From JBKHYG01 sp046565595 (GTDB lineage: Bacteria > Actinomycetota > AC-67): 64,000 nucleotides of DNA. The stretch covers positions 4,159 through 68,158 of the forward strand of contig JBKHYG010000121.1 in NCBI GenBank assembly GCA_046565595.1, given 5' to 3'. Both the position numbers and the translations under genes were made by a program. Position 1 is the stretch's first letter. Each line of letters opens with the position of its first letter. This document shows, piece by piece, positions 42,557 through 52,172 of this stretch. Under the pieces are notes generated by a model. The model saw nothing but the letters and a program-made list of their open reading frames with translations, was not told the origin of the DNA and did no database searches.

Positions 42557-43536
42557 TGGGCCTGAAACTGCCCGCGCTCCCTCGGCTAGAGGCTGAGCTG
42601 CGAGAAGATCTTGAGGCGGTCGAGTCGCTCCTCAGGTCCTCCGTCGCCTCGGATCTGCCACTGCTGGACGAAGCTTCGCGCTTCTTGATCGAGGCCGGAG
42701 GGAAGCGCTTCCGCCCTCTCCTGGTGCTCCTGTCGGGACGCTTCGGGAAACAGGACGCGCCCGAGAGCCTGCGTGCGTGCGCGGCGGCGATCGAACTGAC
42801 GCATCTCGCGACGCTGTATCACGACGATGTGATGGATGAGACCATGACCCGTCGCGGGGTCGACACGGCCCATCGCAGGTACGGCAACGCGACCGCGATC
42901 TTGGTCGGCGACTTCCTGTTCGCGCGAGCCTCGAAACTGTCCGCACCGCTCGGGGTATATGTATCAGAGAGATTGGCTTCGACGATCGGGGACCTGGTAA
43001 CCGGTCAGGTCATGGAGACCGAACTCTCCTCCGGTGGAGACCAGCGTGTGCCTACCGTAGAGGAACACCTCGAGGTGCTGCGGTTGAAGACTGCCGTGCT
43101 GATCGAAACCTCATGCCACCTCGGGGCCTATCTAAGTGGAGCAGACCACGGGACAGTCCAGGCGCTGACGAGGTTCGGCGCACAGATCGGCCTTGCCTTC
43201 CAGTTATCCGACGATCTGCTCGACCTCGTTGGGGACGAGAGCGAGACAGGCAAGCGGCCGGGAACGGACCTGCGTGAAGGGGTCCTGACCCTGGCGCCGC
43301 TGCTGACCTTGTCCAGCGACTCCGAGTCAGCGAAGCGTCTGCGGTCGGCCCTTCAGGAGGCGGATCTGGATACGGCGATCGAACTGTTGCGGCAGGACGG
43401 CAGCATCGATCTTGCGCGGGAAAAGGTACGCGCCCATCGAGACATGGCGCTTCAGGCCTTGGAGCAACTTCCTAGGTCCGACGCGGCTGACGCGCTCAGA
43501 TGGATGGCCGAGACACTCGACGATCGGACGCTGTGA
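42556..43536 (+). CDS. Polyprenyl diphosphate synthase
   Basis: A 326-residue trans-prenyltransferase. First Asp-rich motif DDVMD with YH before it, GGKRFRPLLVLLSGR for diphosphate binding, and second Asp-rich motif QLSDDLLDLVGDE are intact. Small residues (HLATLY) before the first motif suggest a long-chain product such as the menaquinone tail, but length cannot be fixed from sequence. It is the last gene of the nuo transcript by overlap and is itself followed, with one-base overlap, by a glycosyltransferase. A lipid-carrier role for the sugar cluster is also possible but normally uses cis-type enzymes. Confidence 0.88.
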   Translation: MGLKLPALPRLEAELREDLEAVESLLRSSVASDLPLLDEASRFLIEAGGKRFRPLLVLLSGRFGKQDAPESLRACAAAIELTHLATLYHDDVMDETMTRRGVDTAHRRYGNATAILVGDFLFARASKLSAPLGVYVSERLASTIGDLVTGQVMETELSSGGDQRVPTVEEHLEVLRLKTAVLIETSCHLGAYLSGADHGTVQALTRFGAQIGLAFQLSDDLLDLVGDESETGKRPGTDLREGVLTLAPLLTLSSDSESAKRLRSALQEADLDTAIELLRQDGSIDLAREKVRAHRDMALQALEQLPRSDAADALRWMAETLDDRTL

Positions 43537-44684
43537 TGCGGGTCGCGATCATCGTTCACTCCTACTACCTGCGAGACACCCGTCCTCGCCGTCACGCCGC
43601 CATCCTCTCTCGCGCCGGACACCAGGTCGAGGTCATCTGCGCGCGCGATGTCGACGAATCTGCCTCCGAGGAGATCGGGGGAGTGAAGATCCGCCGGCTA
43701 CCTGCTAGACGCAAGCGCGGATCCAAGCTCCGATACATCTTCGAGTATCTCTCCTTCACGCTCATGGCTTCGCTGGCGCTGCTACGGAGAAGAGGCCGCT
43801 ACGACGCGATCATCGTGCTCGGCATCCCGAACTTCCTGGTGGCTTCCACGCTCGTCCTGCGACCCCGCAAGCAGCAGCGTCCGAGGATCCTGCTCGACAT
43901 GCGTGATCCATTGCCCGAGTTCTTCCAGGCCAAGTATCAGATGCCGGCTGGGTCCCTGGCGCATCGGCTCTTGCTCGCCGAGGAGCGTTTCTCTTGTCGC
44001 CTTGCCGACCAGATCCTGACGGTGGTCGGTTCGATGGCTCGGCTGTATGCGCGCAGTGTCGATCCATCCAAGATCAAGGTCGCGATGAACGCGCCCGACA
44101 CGAGGCTCTTCAAGGTGACCGATGTCAGACGGGACCCCTCTGATCGGACCATGCTCTACACCGGCACGGTGGCAGAACGCTATGGCGTGGATCTGGCGGT
44201 TCATGCGGTCGCGCTCCTCAAGGCAGAGATCCCTGGTCTGCGCCTGCGGATCGTCGGGGATGGCGATCTCATCGAGGACTGTCGCGCGAAGGCAACATCC
44301 CTGGGGGTATCCGACAGGGTCGAGTTCCTCGCCCCGGTGCCGCTGGATCAGGTGCCTGGGCTCATCGCGTCGGCTTGGATCGGGGTGCAGCCCAACCGTA
44401 GCGATGCGCTGATGGATCACAGCCTGTCGACCAAGATCCTCGAGTGGGCGAGCCTCAGGCTGCCCGTCGTGGCTGGTCGAACCGATGCACTCGAGGCGGT
44501 GTTCGGATCGGACTCGATCTGGCTGCACGAACCCGGCGATCTAGAGGACCTGTGCCGCTGTATCCGCGAGGTCCAGGCCGGCCAAGACACCGCTCGTCGC
44601 CTAGAGCTGGCGCAGCAGCGGGCCGAGGCGGTCGACTTCGAGTCACAGGCCAAGGTCCTCCTGGCGGCGGTCGAGGGGGCGTGA
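43536..44684 (+). CDS. Glycosyltransferase family 4
   Basis: A 382-residue GT-B fold glycosyltransferase. MRVAIIVHSYYLRDTRPRRHAAIL is the N-terminal strand and loop, and TMLYTGTVAERYGVDLAVHAVALLK to LRLRIVGDGDLIEDC the start of the nucleotide-sugar domain, then VQPNRSDALMDHSLSTKILEWAS resembling the EX7E region. It transfers a sugar in surface polysaccharide assembly (inference from the exporter next door). It overlaps the prenyl synthase stop by one base and precedes the ABC exporter by 67 bases, where a TATCCT hexamer (44713-44718) could be a -10 box. Confidence 0.82.
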   Translation: MRVAIIVHSYYLRDTRPRRHAAILSRAGHQVEVICARDVDESASEEIGGVKIRRLPARRKRGSKLRYIFEYLSFTLMASLALLRRRGRYDAIIVLGIPNFLVASTLVLRPRKQQRPRILLDMRDPLPEFFQAKYQMPAGSLAHRLLLAEERFSCRLADQILTVVGSMARLYARSVDPSKIKVAMNAPDTRLFKVTDVRRDPSDRTMLYTGTVAERYGVDLAVHAVALLKAEIPGLRLRIVGDGDLIEDCRAKATSLGVSDRVEFLAPVPLDQVPGLIASAWIGVQPNRSDALMDHSLSTKILEWASLRLPVVAGRTDALEAVFGSDSIWLHEPGDLEDLCRCIREVQAGQDTARRLELAQQRAEAVDFESQAKVLLAAVEGA

Positions 44685-44751
44685 TGCTGCAGAAGAGCGT
44701 CATCGTCGTTGCTATCCTCGCCGCGGAGGCCGCCCAACGCAGGCGGGACCG

Positions 44752-45579
44752 ATGAGCACCAAGACCGACAGCGTCGTCATAGAGAACGACTCGAGACTCG
44801 CGTCCTATGGGGCCTACATCAACGAGATGTGGGAGCGCAAGGGGCTCGTCCGGGTGCTCGCCAGTCGCGAGTTGAAGTCGTCCTACGACATGAATGTCGT
44901 CGGCTTCATGTGGTGGCTGCTCGAGCCCCTCACCCTGACCGGGGTCTACTTCATCCTCTTCAGTGTGATCTTCAACAACCGCCGTGAGAACTATCTACTC
45001 GTTCTGCTCACGGCTCTGCTGCCCTTCAAGTGGTTCAACCAGACGATCGTCCAGTCCATGGGTACGGTCCGGTCGCACGCGAGCCTGATAACCGATGTGT
45101 ACTTCCCGCGGGCTCTACTACCGATGACCGAGACCGTCATCGGGCTCGCGCATTTCTCGGTGGGTCTGTTGGTCGTTCCGGTGCTCATGATCATCATGGG
45201 TGTCCCGGCGACCTGGAACCTGCTCGCGCTGCCCGGGATCATGTTGGTTCAGTTGATCTTCGGCCTCGGCCTCGCCTATCCGATGTCGGTCCTCGGCTTG
45301 AACTACCGCAACCTGCCGAACCTCATGGGCAACATCCTGAGGCTGTGGTTCTATCTCTCTCCAGCGATCTGGAGCATCGAGAGGGTGCCCGAGAGGTACC
45401 ACTGGCTGGTCAGTCTCAATCCCTTGAGCGGGCTCTTCCAGGGATATCACTCGGCGATCCTGGGTGATCCATGGCGGGTCTGGGATCTGATGTGGACCCT
45501 CACGCTGGGCACCGTGCTGCTGATCGGCGGCACCTATTACTTCACGCGCCGAGAAGCGCAGTTCGGGAAGATGTTGTGA
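44752..45579 (+). CDS. Polysaccharide ABC exporter, permease
   Basis: A 275-residue ABC-2 type permease with six helices, like Wzm/TagG, which moves lipid-linked polysaccharide or teichoic acid chains across the membrane. The N-terminal amphipathic region WERKGLVRVLASRELKSSY and helix MWWLLEPLTLTGVYFILF match the family. The C-terminal LVSLNPLSGLFQGYHSAIL is also conserved. Its stop overlaps the GTG of the ATPase gene by three bases. Confidence 0.88.
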   Translation: MSTKTDSVVIENDSRLASYGAYINEMWERKGLVRVLASRELKSSYDMNVVGFMWWLLEPLTLTGVYFILFSVIFNNRRENYLLVLLTALLPFKWFNQTIVQSMGTVRSHASLITDVYFPRALLPMTETVIGLAHFSVGLLVVPVLMIIMGVPATWNLLALPGIMLVQLIFGLGLAYPMSVLGLNYRNLPNLMGNILRLWFYLSPAIWSIERVPERYHWLVSLNPLSGLFQGYHSAILGDPWRVWDLMWTLTLGTVLLIGGTYYFTRREAQFGKML

Positions 45580-46469
45580 GCAACGAGTTTGCGATCCAAG
45601 CGCGCGATGTCGGCGTCCGGTTCTTCATCCGCCATCACACCCCGACGGTCCACTCGGGCCTGGTGCGGTTCATGAAGGGGAAGGTCAAGCCTGACGAGTT
45701 CTGGGCGTTGCGACACATCGACTTCGACATCCCGAGGGGGAGCGTCTTCGGATTCATCGGGGCGAACGGATCTGGCAAGTCGACCATGCTGCGTACCATC
45801 GCGCGCATCTACCATCCCGACGAAGGATCCCTGAAGGTCCGTGGCAAGATCTCGAACCTGATCTCGCTGGGGGCAGGTTTCCAGAAGACGCTGTCTGGCA
45901 TGGAGAACATCACCTTCAACGGCATGTTGCTCGGACTGTCGCGCCAAGAGATCGAGCGCAAGAAGGAAGCGATCATAGAGTTCGCGGACATCGGGAAGTT
46001 CATCCACGCCCCCGTCCGAACCTATTCGAGCGGTATGCGAGCACGGCTGGGTTTCGCTATCGCGGTCCATGTCGATCCCGAGATCCTGGTCGTGGACGAG
46101 GTGTTGGTCGTCGGCGACGCGCAGTTCCGTCAGAAGTGTTCGGACAAGATCCGCGAGTTGTTCACCAACGGTGCGACGGTCGTCATGGTCCAGCACAACA
46201 TGGATGTCATCGTCGACATGTGCCAGCAGGTCATGTGGCTGGACAAGGGCAAGGCCCGGATGCTCGGAGACCCGGAGACCGTCGCCAACGAGTACCTCGC
46301 AAGCAAGGGCCTACCACCTCTCGAGCCAAAGGCCGCTGACGCCGCTGATCCAAAGGCCGCCGGCGGCGCTGGCCCTAGGGACGCGGGTGGCGCGGGCCCT
46401 AAGGACGCGGGTGGCGACGGTAACGCAACCGAGGGCGACGGCCCCAGGGTTCAGGCCAAGCGTTCGTAG
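45576..46469 (+). CDS. Polysaccharide ABC exporter, ATPase
   Basis: A 297-residue ATP-binding subunit of Wzt/TagH type. Walker A FIGANGSGKST, signature YSSGMRARLGFA and Walker B ILVVDEVLVVGD are intact, with the H-loop in VQHN. After about residue 245 there is no large carbohydrate-binding domain as in Wzt, only a short tail of four 8-residue repeats (PKAADAAD, PKAAGGAG, PRDAGGAG, PKDAGGDG) from 251 to 282. Start GTG overlaps the permease stop. Its 3' end overlaps a convergent glycosyltransferase gene by 19 bases. Confidence 0.9.
   Translation: MSNEFAIQARDVGVRFFIRHHTPTVHSGLVRFMKGKVKPDEFWALRHIDFDIPRGSVFGFIGANGSGKSTMLRTIARIYHPDEGSLKVRGKISNLISLGAGFQKTLSGMENITFNGMLLGLSRQEIERKKEAIIEFADIGKFIHAPVRTYSSGMRARLGFAIAVHVDPEILVVDEVLVVGDAQFRQKCSDKIRELFTNGATVVMVQHNMDVIVDMCQQVMWLDKGKARMLGDPETVANEYLASKGLPPLEPKAADAADPKAAGGAGPRDAGGAGPKDAGGDGNATEGDGPRVQAKRS
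46326..46421 (+). repeat. 24-base tandem repeat, four copies, end of ABC ATPase gene
   Basis: Four units of 24 bases each encode eight residues of the pattern P-[KR]-x-A-x-x-x-[DG]. The last two units are nearly identical in DNA, the first two more diverged. The unit keeps frame, so copy number can vary without breaking the gene. Confidence 0.85.
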
Positions 46470-47665
46470 ACACCCAGGAGTTCCTTCGCCTGGCCGTCCC
46501 AGGTGAAGTTGCCAGCCAGCTTCGAACTTCGCTCTTTCAGTGGCCCCAGGTCGGCACCGATCAATCGCGCCAGAGCCTGCTTCATGTCGCTCGCGTCGCC
46601 AGGCCTGAACACCTCACCCAGCTTCTCTCCGCGGACGATCCTCGCGATATCAGGCAGGTCCGATGCGCAGATCGCGAGGCCGGCATGCATGTACTCGAAG
46701 AGCTTGTTCGGTGCGGCGAGCTCGTTGTTCAAACCCACCGGTTCGTAGCTGACGATCCCGATGTCCGCAGCCGCCGCGGCGTTCACTACCCCGTCGGGTT
46801 CCACCGAGCCTGCGAAGACCACACGGTCGCCGGCAGGTTGAGCGAGTTGACGGAGCTGGTCCTCGATCGGGCCCCAACCCAGCATCACCAGCCTGGCTCC
46901 GGTCAGATCAGCCATCGCCGATACGAGGGCCTCGAGTCCACGGTTCGGAGTGAAGCCTCCCGCATAGATGAGCAGCCGTTCGTCGCCTCGGCGAAGCTCG
47001 ACGATCCGGGGATCGGGCTGGATCTGCGCGGGCGGATCGGGACAGTTCATGACCACCGTCGGCTCTGGGATACCGTAACGCTCGACGAGTATCTGTCCCC
47101 TGGCGGCTGTTGGCACGATCGTCGCCTGGGCGTGCGAGATGTACCTGGCTTCCACCGCTCGCCAAGCGCGCCGTTCGAGTTTCGTCAGGCCGGTGAGATC
47201 GGGATACAACTCATGAGCGTCGTACACCAGGTGCGCTCGCGAATGATTCGCGACGGCAGCGCCAGCGGCCAGGGTGTTCAGGTCGTGGGCATGCACCAGT
47301 TCCGGCATCGGCAATCGGCTGGCCGCGCGGACGAACGCCCTATCCAGCCAGAGATCCCTCGCCAGGATGCCGGTAGCGATCAGTCCGCGAGGCGGTCTGA
47401 TCCCTATCCGGCTGTGGCCATCGGCTTCGCCCGCGCTCGAGGCAGATGCCCTTCCAGCCGTGCCCGTGATGGTGGGTCCCGCCCAACGACCCGTCCGGAC
47501 TCCTCTCACCACTCGGATCCGATCTACCAGATCGTCCTTCGGAAGGTCTCCCGCTTGCAGGCAGAGGATCGTCACTTCATGGCCGGCTTGTATAGCGCTC
47601 CTTGCCTCCCGCAAGACGCGAGCGTCCCGGGTGAAGGGGTTGCGAAGCAGCATCAGGACGCGCAC
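46451..47665 (-). CDS. Glycosyltransferase family 4, minus strand
   Basis: A 404-residue GT-B glycosyltransferase. MRVLMLLRNPFTRDARVLREARSA opens the acceptor domain, LVHAHDLNTLAAGAAVA and LVYDAHELYPDLTGL follow, and LLIYAGGFTPNRGLEALVSAM to SYEPVGLNNELAAPNKLFEYMHAGLA (with the EX7E acid residues) mark the donor domain. GTG start; AAGGAG lies right before it, so the ATG five codons in (47653) is possible. It is convergent with the ABC ATPase and divergent from the long glycosyltransferase. Confidence 0.83.
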   Translation of the reverse strand: MRVLMLLRNPFTRDARVLREARSAIQAGHEVTILCLQAGDLPKDDLVDRIRVVRGVRTGRWAGPTITGTAGRASASSAGEADGHSRIGIRPPRGLIATGILARDLWLDRAFVRAASRLPMPELVHAHDLNTLAAGAAVANHSRAHLVYDAHELYPDLTGLTKLERRAWRAVEARYISHAQATIVPTAARGQILVERYGIPEPTVVMNCPDPPAQIQPDPRIVELRRGDERLLIYAGGFTPNRGLEALVSAMADLTGARLVMLGWGPIEDQLRQLAQPAGDRVVFAGSVEPDGVVNAAAAADIGIVSYEPVGLNNELAAPNKLFEYMHAGLAICASDLPDIARIVRGEKLGEVFRPGDASDMKQALARLIGADLGPLKERSSKLAGNFTWDGQAKELLGVYERLA

Positions 47666-47724
47666 TCCTTCAGCCTACGCAGACCGGAGGCCCGCGAAGC
47701 CCGGTGATAGCCTCGCTGCATCTC

Positions 47725-50700
47725 ATGACGGACGCCAACCCCGCCGACCTTGACGCCATCGGCGTCCTACGACGCACCCGCGACACGCTAACTCTTCGAG
47801 CCGAGATCGAAGAGGCCCGTGCGCGCGCCGCCAACGAGCGGCTCCAGATGTTCGGCAAGAGCATCTGGGGATTGCTGGGGATCATCTTGTCGGCTGGATG
47901 GAAGCGTCCCTGGAAGCTGCCGAAACTCTTCTATCTGCTAGCCCGTACGCGCTTCGCTGGCCCGAAGCGCCGCCGCGCCTTCTCCGAGGCACGGCGTTGC
48001 TTCGAGGATCGACGATACGAGGATGCGCTCGCGAGGTGTGACGAGATCCTTCGAGACAACCCCGCGGACCTTCCGGTGTTGCGCTTCAAGCGAGAGATCC
48101 TCGGCAAGATGGGTGACCTCTCAGGCATGCTCGCCACCGTTCGGCAGGCGCGCGCACTGGGCGAACTCGAGAGCCTGCGTCGGTCAGAACGCGTGCTCGA
48201 GAGCCGCCTGAAGGAACTCGATCCCACCTGGCTGCCGCCGATCCCGGGTCGTCCCGAGCGGTACGAGGCCGTTCCCGGCCGGGTCTTGCATCTGCTGAAG
48301 AACTCGATGCCCCAACACACCTCGGGGTACACCGCTCGTAGCCGTTACACGATGCTCGCCCAACGCGGCGCTGGGCTCGATCCGGTCGTGGTCACATCCT
48401 TGGGCCAGCCGAGGCTCGACGGGCTGACCGACTTCCCGCTCGTCGAGGCGGTCGATGGGATCGAACACCACCGACTCGACCTCGGGGACCTGCCCTACCT
48501 GGGTCTGCCCCCTCACGAATATCTCGAGCTGTTCGCTTGGACCGCGGCCGAGAAGGTCCGGGCGTTGAAGCCGGCCGTCATCCACGCCCGCTCTGGCTTC
48601 CGCGGCTACGAGATACCGCTGGTCGGCTTGGCACTGTCGAGGCACTTCGGGATCCCTCTGGTCTACGAGGCTTCGATGTTCCTCGAGGGAACCTGGACCG
48701 ACGATGTCGAGTGGATGGAGCGGGGCGAGCTCTATCGCTTACGCACCGAACAAGAGAACCGGTGCATGCGTGAGGCCGACCATGTCGTGACGATCGCCGA
48801 AAGCATGAAGCAAGAGATCGTGGGTCGCGGGATCCCCAGTGACCATGTCACGGTCATCCCGAACGGTGTCGATCCAGAGAGGTTCCAACCCCGTCCCAAG
48901 GACCCTGAACTCCTGCGATCACTCGGCCTAGAGGATCGAGTGGTGCTCGGCTACATCTCTAACATCGGTTACCGGGAAGGCCTCGACATCATGGTGCGAG
49001 GCCTGGCTGAACTGATCTCTCGCGGAGAGGATGTCGGCGGCCTGATCGTCGGAGACGGTCCGCAGTTACCCGCCCTGCGTGAACTCGCCGAGGAGTTAGG
49101 TATCACCGATCGTGTGGCGATCACGGGACCGGTCTCGCATGAGGTTGTCGCGGACTACTACGCGGCGATCGACCTGTTCGTGATCCCTCGCCGCGATGAG
49201 CGCGCCGCGAGGCTCGTGACGCCGTTGAAGCCGTACGAGGCGATGGCTCTCGGCAAGCCGCTACTGGTTGCAGGTTTGCCGGCGCTCCTGGAGGTTGCGG
49301 AGCCGCCCCTCCGCGGAGCCGCGTTCACTCCGGAAGATCCGATCTCGATGGCGGACGCCGCCACGCCACTGATCCGCGATCATGCCGAACGCGAACGCCT
49401 GGGGGAAGAGGCTAGACGCTGGGTCCTGTCCGAGAGGACCTGGGACAGGGTCGGTCCGATGTATAGGGATGTCTATGCGCGAGCATCCGAGGTGGCCGCT
49501 AGCCGGAGTACGCCGGTTGGCGATCCGGCGCCGGCGGCACTAGGAGAGGCGGAAGCCTTACGCGTCGAGATCGAGCAACTCGGGACCCGGATCGCCAAGG
49601 CCCGTTCCAGGGCTGCGGCCACAGAAGAGAAGTATTGGAACGATCCGATGCGCAAGGTTCGAAAGGGGGTCCGCGAGGTCTTGAAGGCGTCCGGTCCGAT
49701 CGGAAAACTGAAGCAGTTGGTGCGCGTGGCGAGACGGTGGAGAGCAGCCCGGCTGGAAACGCCTGACCGTTTCCCGCCGCAGAGGATCGTCGCGCGCAAG
49801 ACGCAAGCCCTGCCGAGCCTCGCCTCGGAGGGAAGCGAAGGGTCTCTGCTCGAACTCGCCAGGACCGCTCTTGCCACGCTACCCAAGGGAGGCGACCGGC
49901 CTCCGGGCATCCTCTTGTACGCGCCACTGGTCCGCAACAACCCGTTCCAGGCTCTGCTGTACAGCGCATGTTGGGAGTCCGGGATCGCGCCGCTGCCGCT
50001 GACCGATCTGGATGTCGCTGACGAGGCCAAGGCGCTGCCTGGTCTCGGCGTCGAGACCTGGTTCCACATCCACTGGACCGGTCAGGTGCTGCAAGGTGCG
50101 ACATCCAAGTCGGACGCGGCCGAGAGACTGAAGGCCTTCACCGAACGGCTGGAGGGGCTCGTGCACGCGGGTGTGCGGATCGCTTACACGGTCCACAATG
50201 CCTTGCCTCACGAACACGAGTTCCCAGCTCTGGAAGCAGGCGTGGTCAAGGCGATCTTGGATCGCGCCAGCCTCGTTCACTGCCTGACCGAGGATGCCCC
50301 CGATCTGGTGAAGCCGACCATCGATCTGCCCTCAGACAAGATCGAGGTCATCCCTCATCCCTCGTACATCGGCGTCTACCCCGAGCATCTCTCCAAACTG
50401 CAGGCTCGTTTCGAACTCGGGCTCACAGACGATGATCTGGTCGTAGCCACGCTCGGAGGCATCCGGGCCTATAAGGGCATCGGCCCGCTCCTGGAAGCCT
50501 TCGAACAAGCTGCCGAGCAAGAGCCACGCCTCCGTCTGATCGTCGCAGGCAAACCGATCGCTTTCCCAGAGGCCAAGGCGCTGCGCGGACGCTGCGAAGG
50601 CGATGATCGGATCATCTCCTTCTTCGGACGGGTCCCCGAGGATCAACTGCAGCGCTACGCGAAGGCCGCAGACGCCATCGTGCTAGCCCACGATGCCGTG

Positions 50701-50964
50701 TTGAACTCTGGCGTACTGCCGCTGTCGCTGACCTTCGGCCGCCCTGTGATCGCTGCCAAGCGCGGGGCGCTTGAGCGGCTGGTGACCTCTGACATCGGGA
50801 TCACCTACGACCCCGACGAGCCGGGTGGCCTGAAGCGCGCCCTCTTACAGGTTAAGGATCTGCGAGATCCGAACTACGAGGCGGCAGCTAGGAAGCGGGC
50901 GGAAGAGATCGCGCCCGACCGGATCGCTGCCTCGTTCGCGGAAGCCTTGCGCCGCCGCTACTGA
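47725..50964 (+). CDS. Tandem glycosyltransferase, two GT-B domains
   Basis: A protein of about 1079 residues with two glycosyltransferase units. Residues about 1-60 form a coil plus hydrophobic-basic stretch, 75-165 a TPR-like helical region (CFEDRRYEDALARCDEILRDNP), and 185-590 a GT4 domain with VTIIPNGVDPERFQP-like NGVD loop and VIPRRDERAARLVTPLKPYEAMALGKP. Residues about 610-690 are a second coil-basic stretch resembling the first. From 710 to the end is another GT-B domain with VIPHPSYIGVYPEHL and VVATLGGIRAYKGIGPLL. Two successive transfers by one protein are likely (inference). It ends with a seven-base overlap with wecB-like gene. Confidence 0.8.
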   Translation: MTDANPADLDAIGVLRRTRDTLTLRAEIEEARARAANERLQMFGKSIWGLLGIILSAGWKRPWKLPKLFYLLARTRFAGPKRRRAFSEARRCFEDRRYEDALARCDEILRDNPADLPVLRFKREILGKMGDLSGMLATVRQARALGELESLRRSERVLESRLKELDPTWLPPIPGRPERYEAVPGRVLHLLKNSMPQHTSGYTARSRYTMLAQRGAGLDPVVVTSLGQPRLDGLTDFPLVEAVDGIEHHRLDLGDLPYLGLPPHEYLELFAWTAAEKVRALKPAVIHARSGFRGYEIPLVGLALSRHFGIPLVYEASMFLEGTWTDDVEWMERGELYRLRTEQENRCMREADHVVTIAESMKQEIVGRGIPSDHVTVIPNGVDPERFQPRPKDPELLRSLGLEDRVVLGYISNIGYREGLDIMVRGLAELISRGEDVGGLIVGDGPQLPALRELAEELGITDRVAITGPVSHEVVADYYAAIDLFVIPRRDERAARLVTPLKPYEAMALGKPLLVAGLPALLEVAEPPLRGAAFTPEDPISMADAATPLIRDHAERERLGEEARRWVLSERTWDRVGPMYRDVYARASEVAASRSTPVGDPAPAALGEAEALRVEIEQLGTRIAKARSRAAATEEKYWNDPMRKVRKGVREVLKASGPIGKLKQLVRVARRWRAARLETPDRFPPQRIVARKTQALPSLASEGSEGSLLELARTALATLPKGGDRPPGILLYAPLVRNNPFQALLYSACWESGIAPLPLTDLDVADEAKALPGLGVETWFHIHWTGQVLQGATSKSDAAERLKAFTERLEGLVHAGVRIAYTVHNALPHEHEFPALEAGVVKAILDRASLVHCLTEDAPDLVKPTIDLPSDKIEVIPHPSYIGVYPEHLSKLQARFELGLTDDDLVVATLGGIRAYKGIGPLLEAFEQAAEQEPRLRLIVAGKPIAFPEAKALRGRCEGDDRIISFFGRVPEDQLQRYAKAADAIVLAHDAVLNSGVLPLSLTFGRPVIAAKRGALERLVTSDIGITYDPDEPGGLKRALLQVKDLRDPNYEAAARKRAEEIAPDRIAASFAEALRRRY

Positions 50965-52076
50965 GCGGCAAGCGTCGTTGAGACGACCTCGGCGATCCGC
51001 TCACCGGCCCGGCCATCCCACAGCGGAGGCCGCTTGGGATCAGGTGATCGACCCGCGCGGATCGCATCTGCGCCTTCCTTGCGGATCGTCTCTGGGTCGG
51101 GGCCGATCAGACGGTTGGTCCCCATGGAGCAGGTGATCGGCCTCTCGGTGTTCCAACGCAGCGTCAGACAAGGCACGCCCAGGACCGTGGTCTCCTCTTG
51201 TATGCCTCCCGAGTCGGTGAGTACCACCCTCGCATCGGCCATCAACTTGAGGAAATCCAGATAGCCGACGGGTTCTATGACGCTGACCCGTCCGCTGACC
51301 ACATGACCAGAGCGCAGATCGACCAGATGGTCCAAACCGAAGGACGCCATCATCTTCACCGTGCGCGGATGAGCCGGGAACAGGATGGGCACTTCGCGAG
51401 CAAGATCAGCAAGGGCTTCGAGGATGCCCTTCAGCGTCTCTGGATCATCGACATTGGACGGGCGATGCAGGGTCACGAGCCCGTAGGCGTGGGGATCAGC
51501 CCCCAGGTTGCTGACGATGTTCGAGGAGTTGGCACGATCCAGATGCCTGAGCAGCGAATCGATCATCGGGTTGCCTACGAAGTGCACCCGCTCCTTTGCG
51601 ACACCCTCGGCGACGAGGTTGTCCAAGGCTTCCGGGGAGGTCGTGAACAGCAGATCCGAGATCTGGTCGGTGAGTACCCGGTTGATCTCTTCTGGCATCT
51701 CTCGGTCGAAGGAGCGTAAGCCTGCCTCGACATGTGCGATCGGCAGCCGCTCCTTGGCGCACACCAACGCGGCTGCGATCGTCGAGTTCACATCACCTAC
51801 GACGATGGTCAGGTCGGGGCGATGCTCGAGTAGCACCGGCTCTATGGTCTCCATGATCCGGGCGGTCTGATACGCATGGCTCCCGCTGCCGACCTCTAGA
51901 TGGTGATCTGGCTCGGGCAGATCCAGATCGTCGAAGAAGGCTTGAGACATCTTGTGGTCGTAATGCTGGCCCGTGTGAACCAGGATGTTGGAGGCGCCAC
52001 GCTCCTTCAGGGCTCGAAGGACCGGAGCGACCTTCATGAAGTTCGGGCGTGCTCCGGCGACATGTAGAACCTTCAC
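50958..52076 (-). CDS. wecB: UDP-N-acetylglucosamine 2-epimerase (non-hydrolysing)
   Basis: A 372-residue enzyme converting UDP-GlcNAc to UDP-ManNAc. GARPNFMKVAPVLRAL, VHTGQHYDHKMSQAFF, VVGDVNSTIAAALVC, HVEAGLRSFDREMPEEINRVL and LTDSGGIQEETTVLGVPCLTLR are all diagnostic of WecB/MnaA. It is divergent from a UDP-sugar dehydrogenase gene 96 bases away, which can oxidise its product to ManNAc uronic acid. Confidence 0.93.
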   Translation of the reverse strand: MKVLHVAGARPNFMKVAPVLRALKERGASNILVHTGQHYDHKMSQAFFDDLDLPEPDHHLEVGSGSHAYQTARIMETIEPVLLEHRPDLTIVVGDVNSTIAAALVCAKERLPIAHVEAGLRSFDREMPEEINRVLTDQISDLLFTTSPEALDNLVAEGVAKERVHFVGNPMIDSLLRHLDRANSSNIVSNLGADPHAYGLVTLHRPSNVDDPETLKGILEALADLAREVPILFPAHPRTVKMMASFGLDHLVDLRSGHVVSGRVSVIEPVGYLDFLKLMADARVVLTDSGGIQEETTVLGVPCLTLRWNTERPITCSMGTNRLIGPDPETIRKEGADAIRAGRSPDPKRPPLWDGRAGERIAEVVSTTLAAQ

Positions 52077-52172
52077 GATGCTTCGAGTACCTCCGATGGG
52101 CCTGCCTCGCCCTGCGCTAGTGTTCGAGCGAGTCTACGAGCCGCACGGTGCGGCCCGTCCCGGAGGCTGTAG

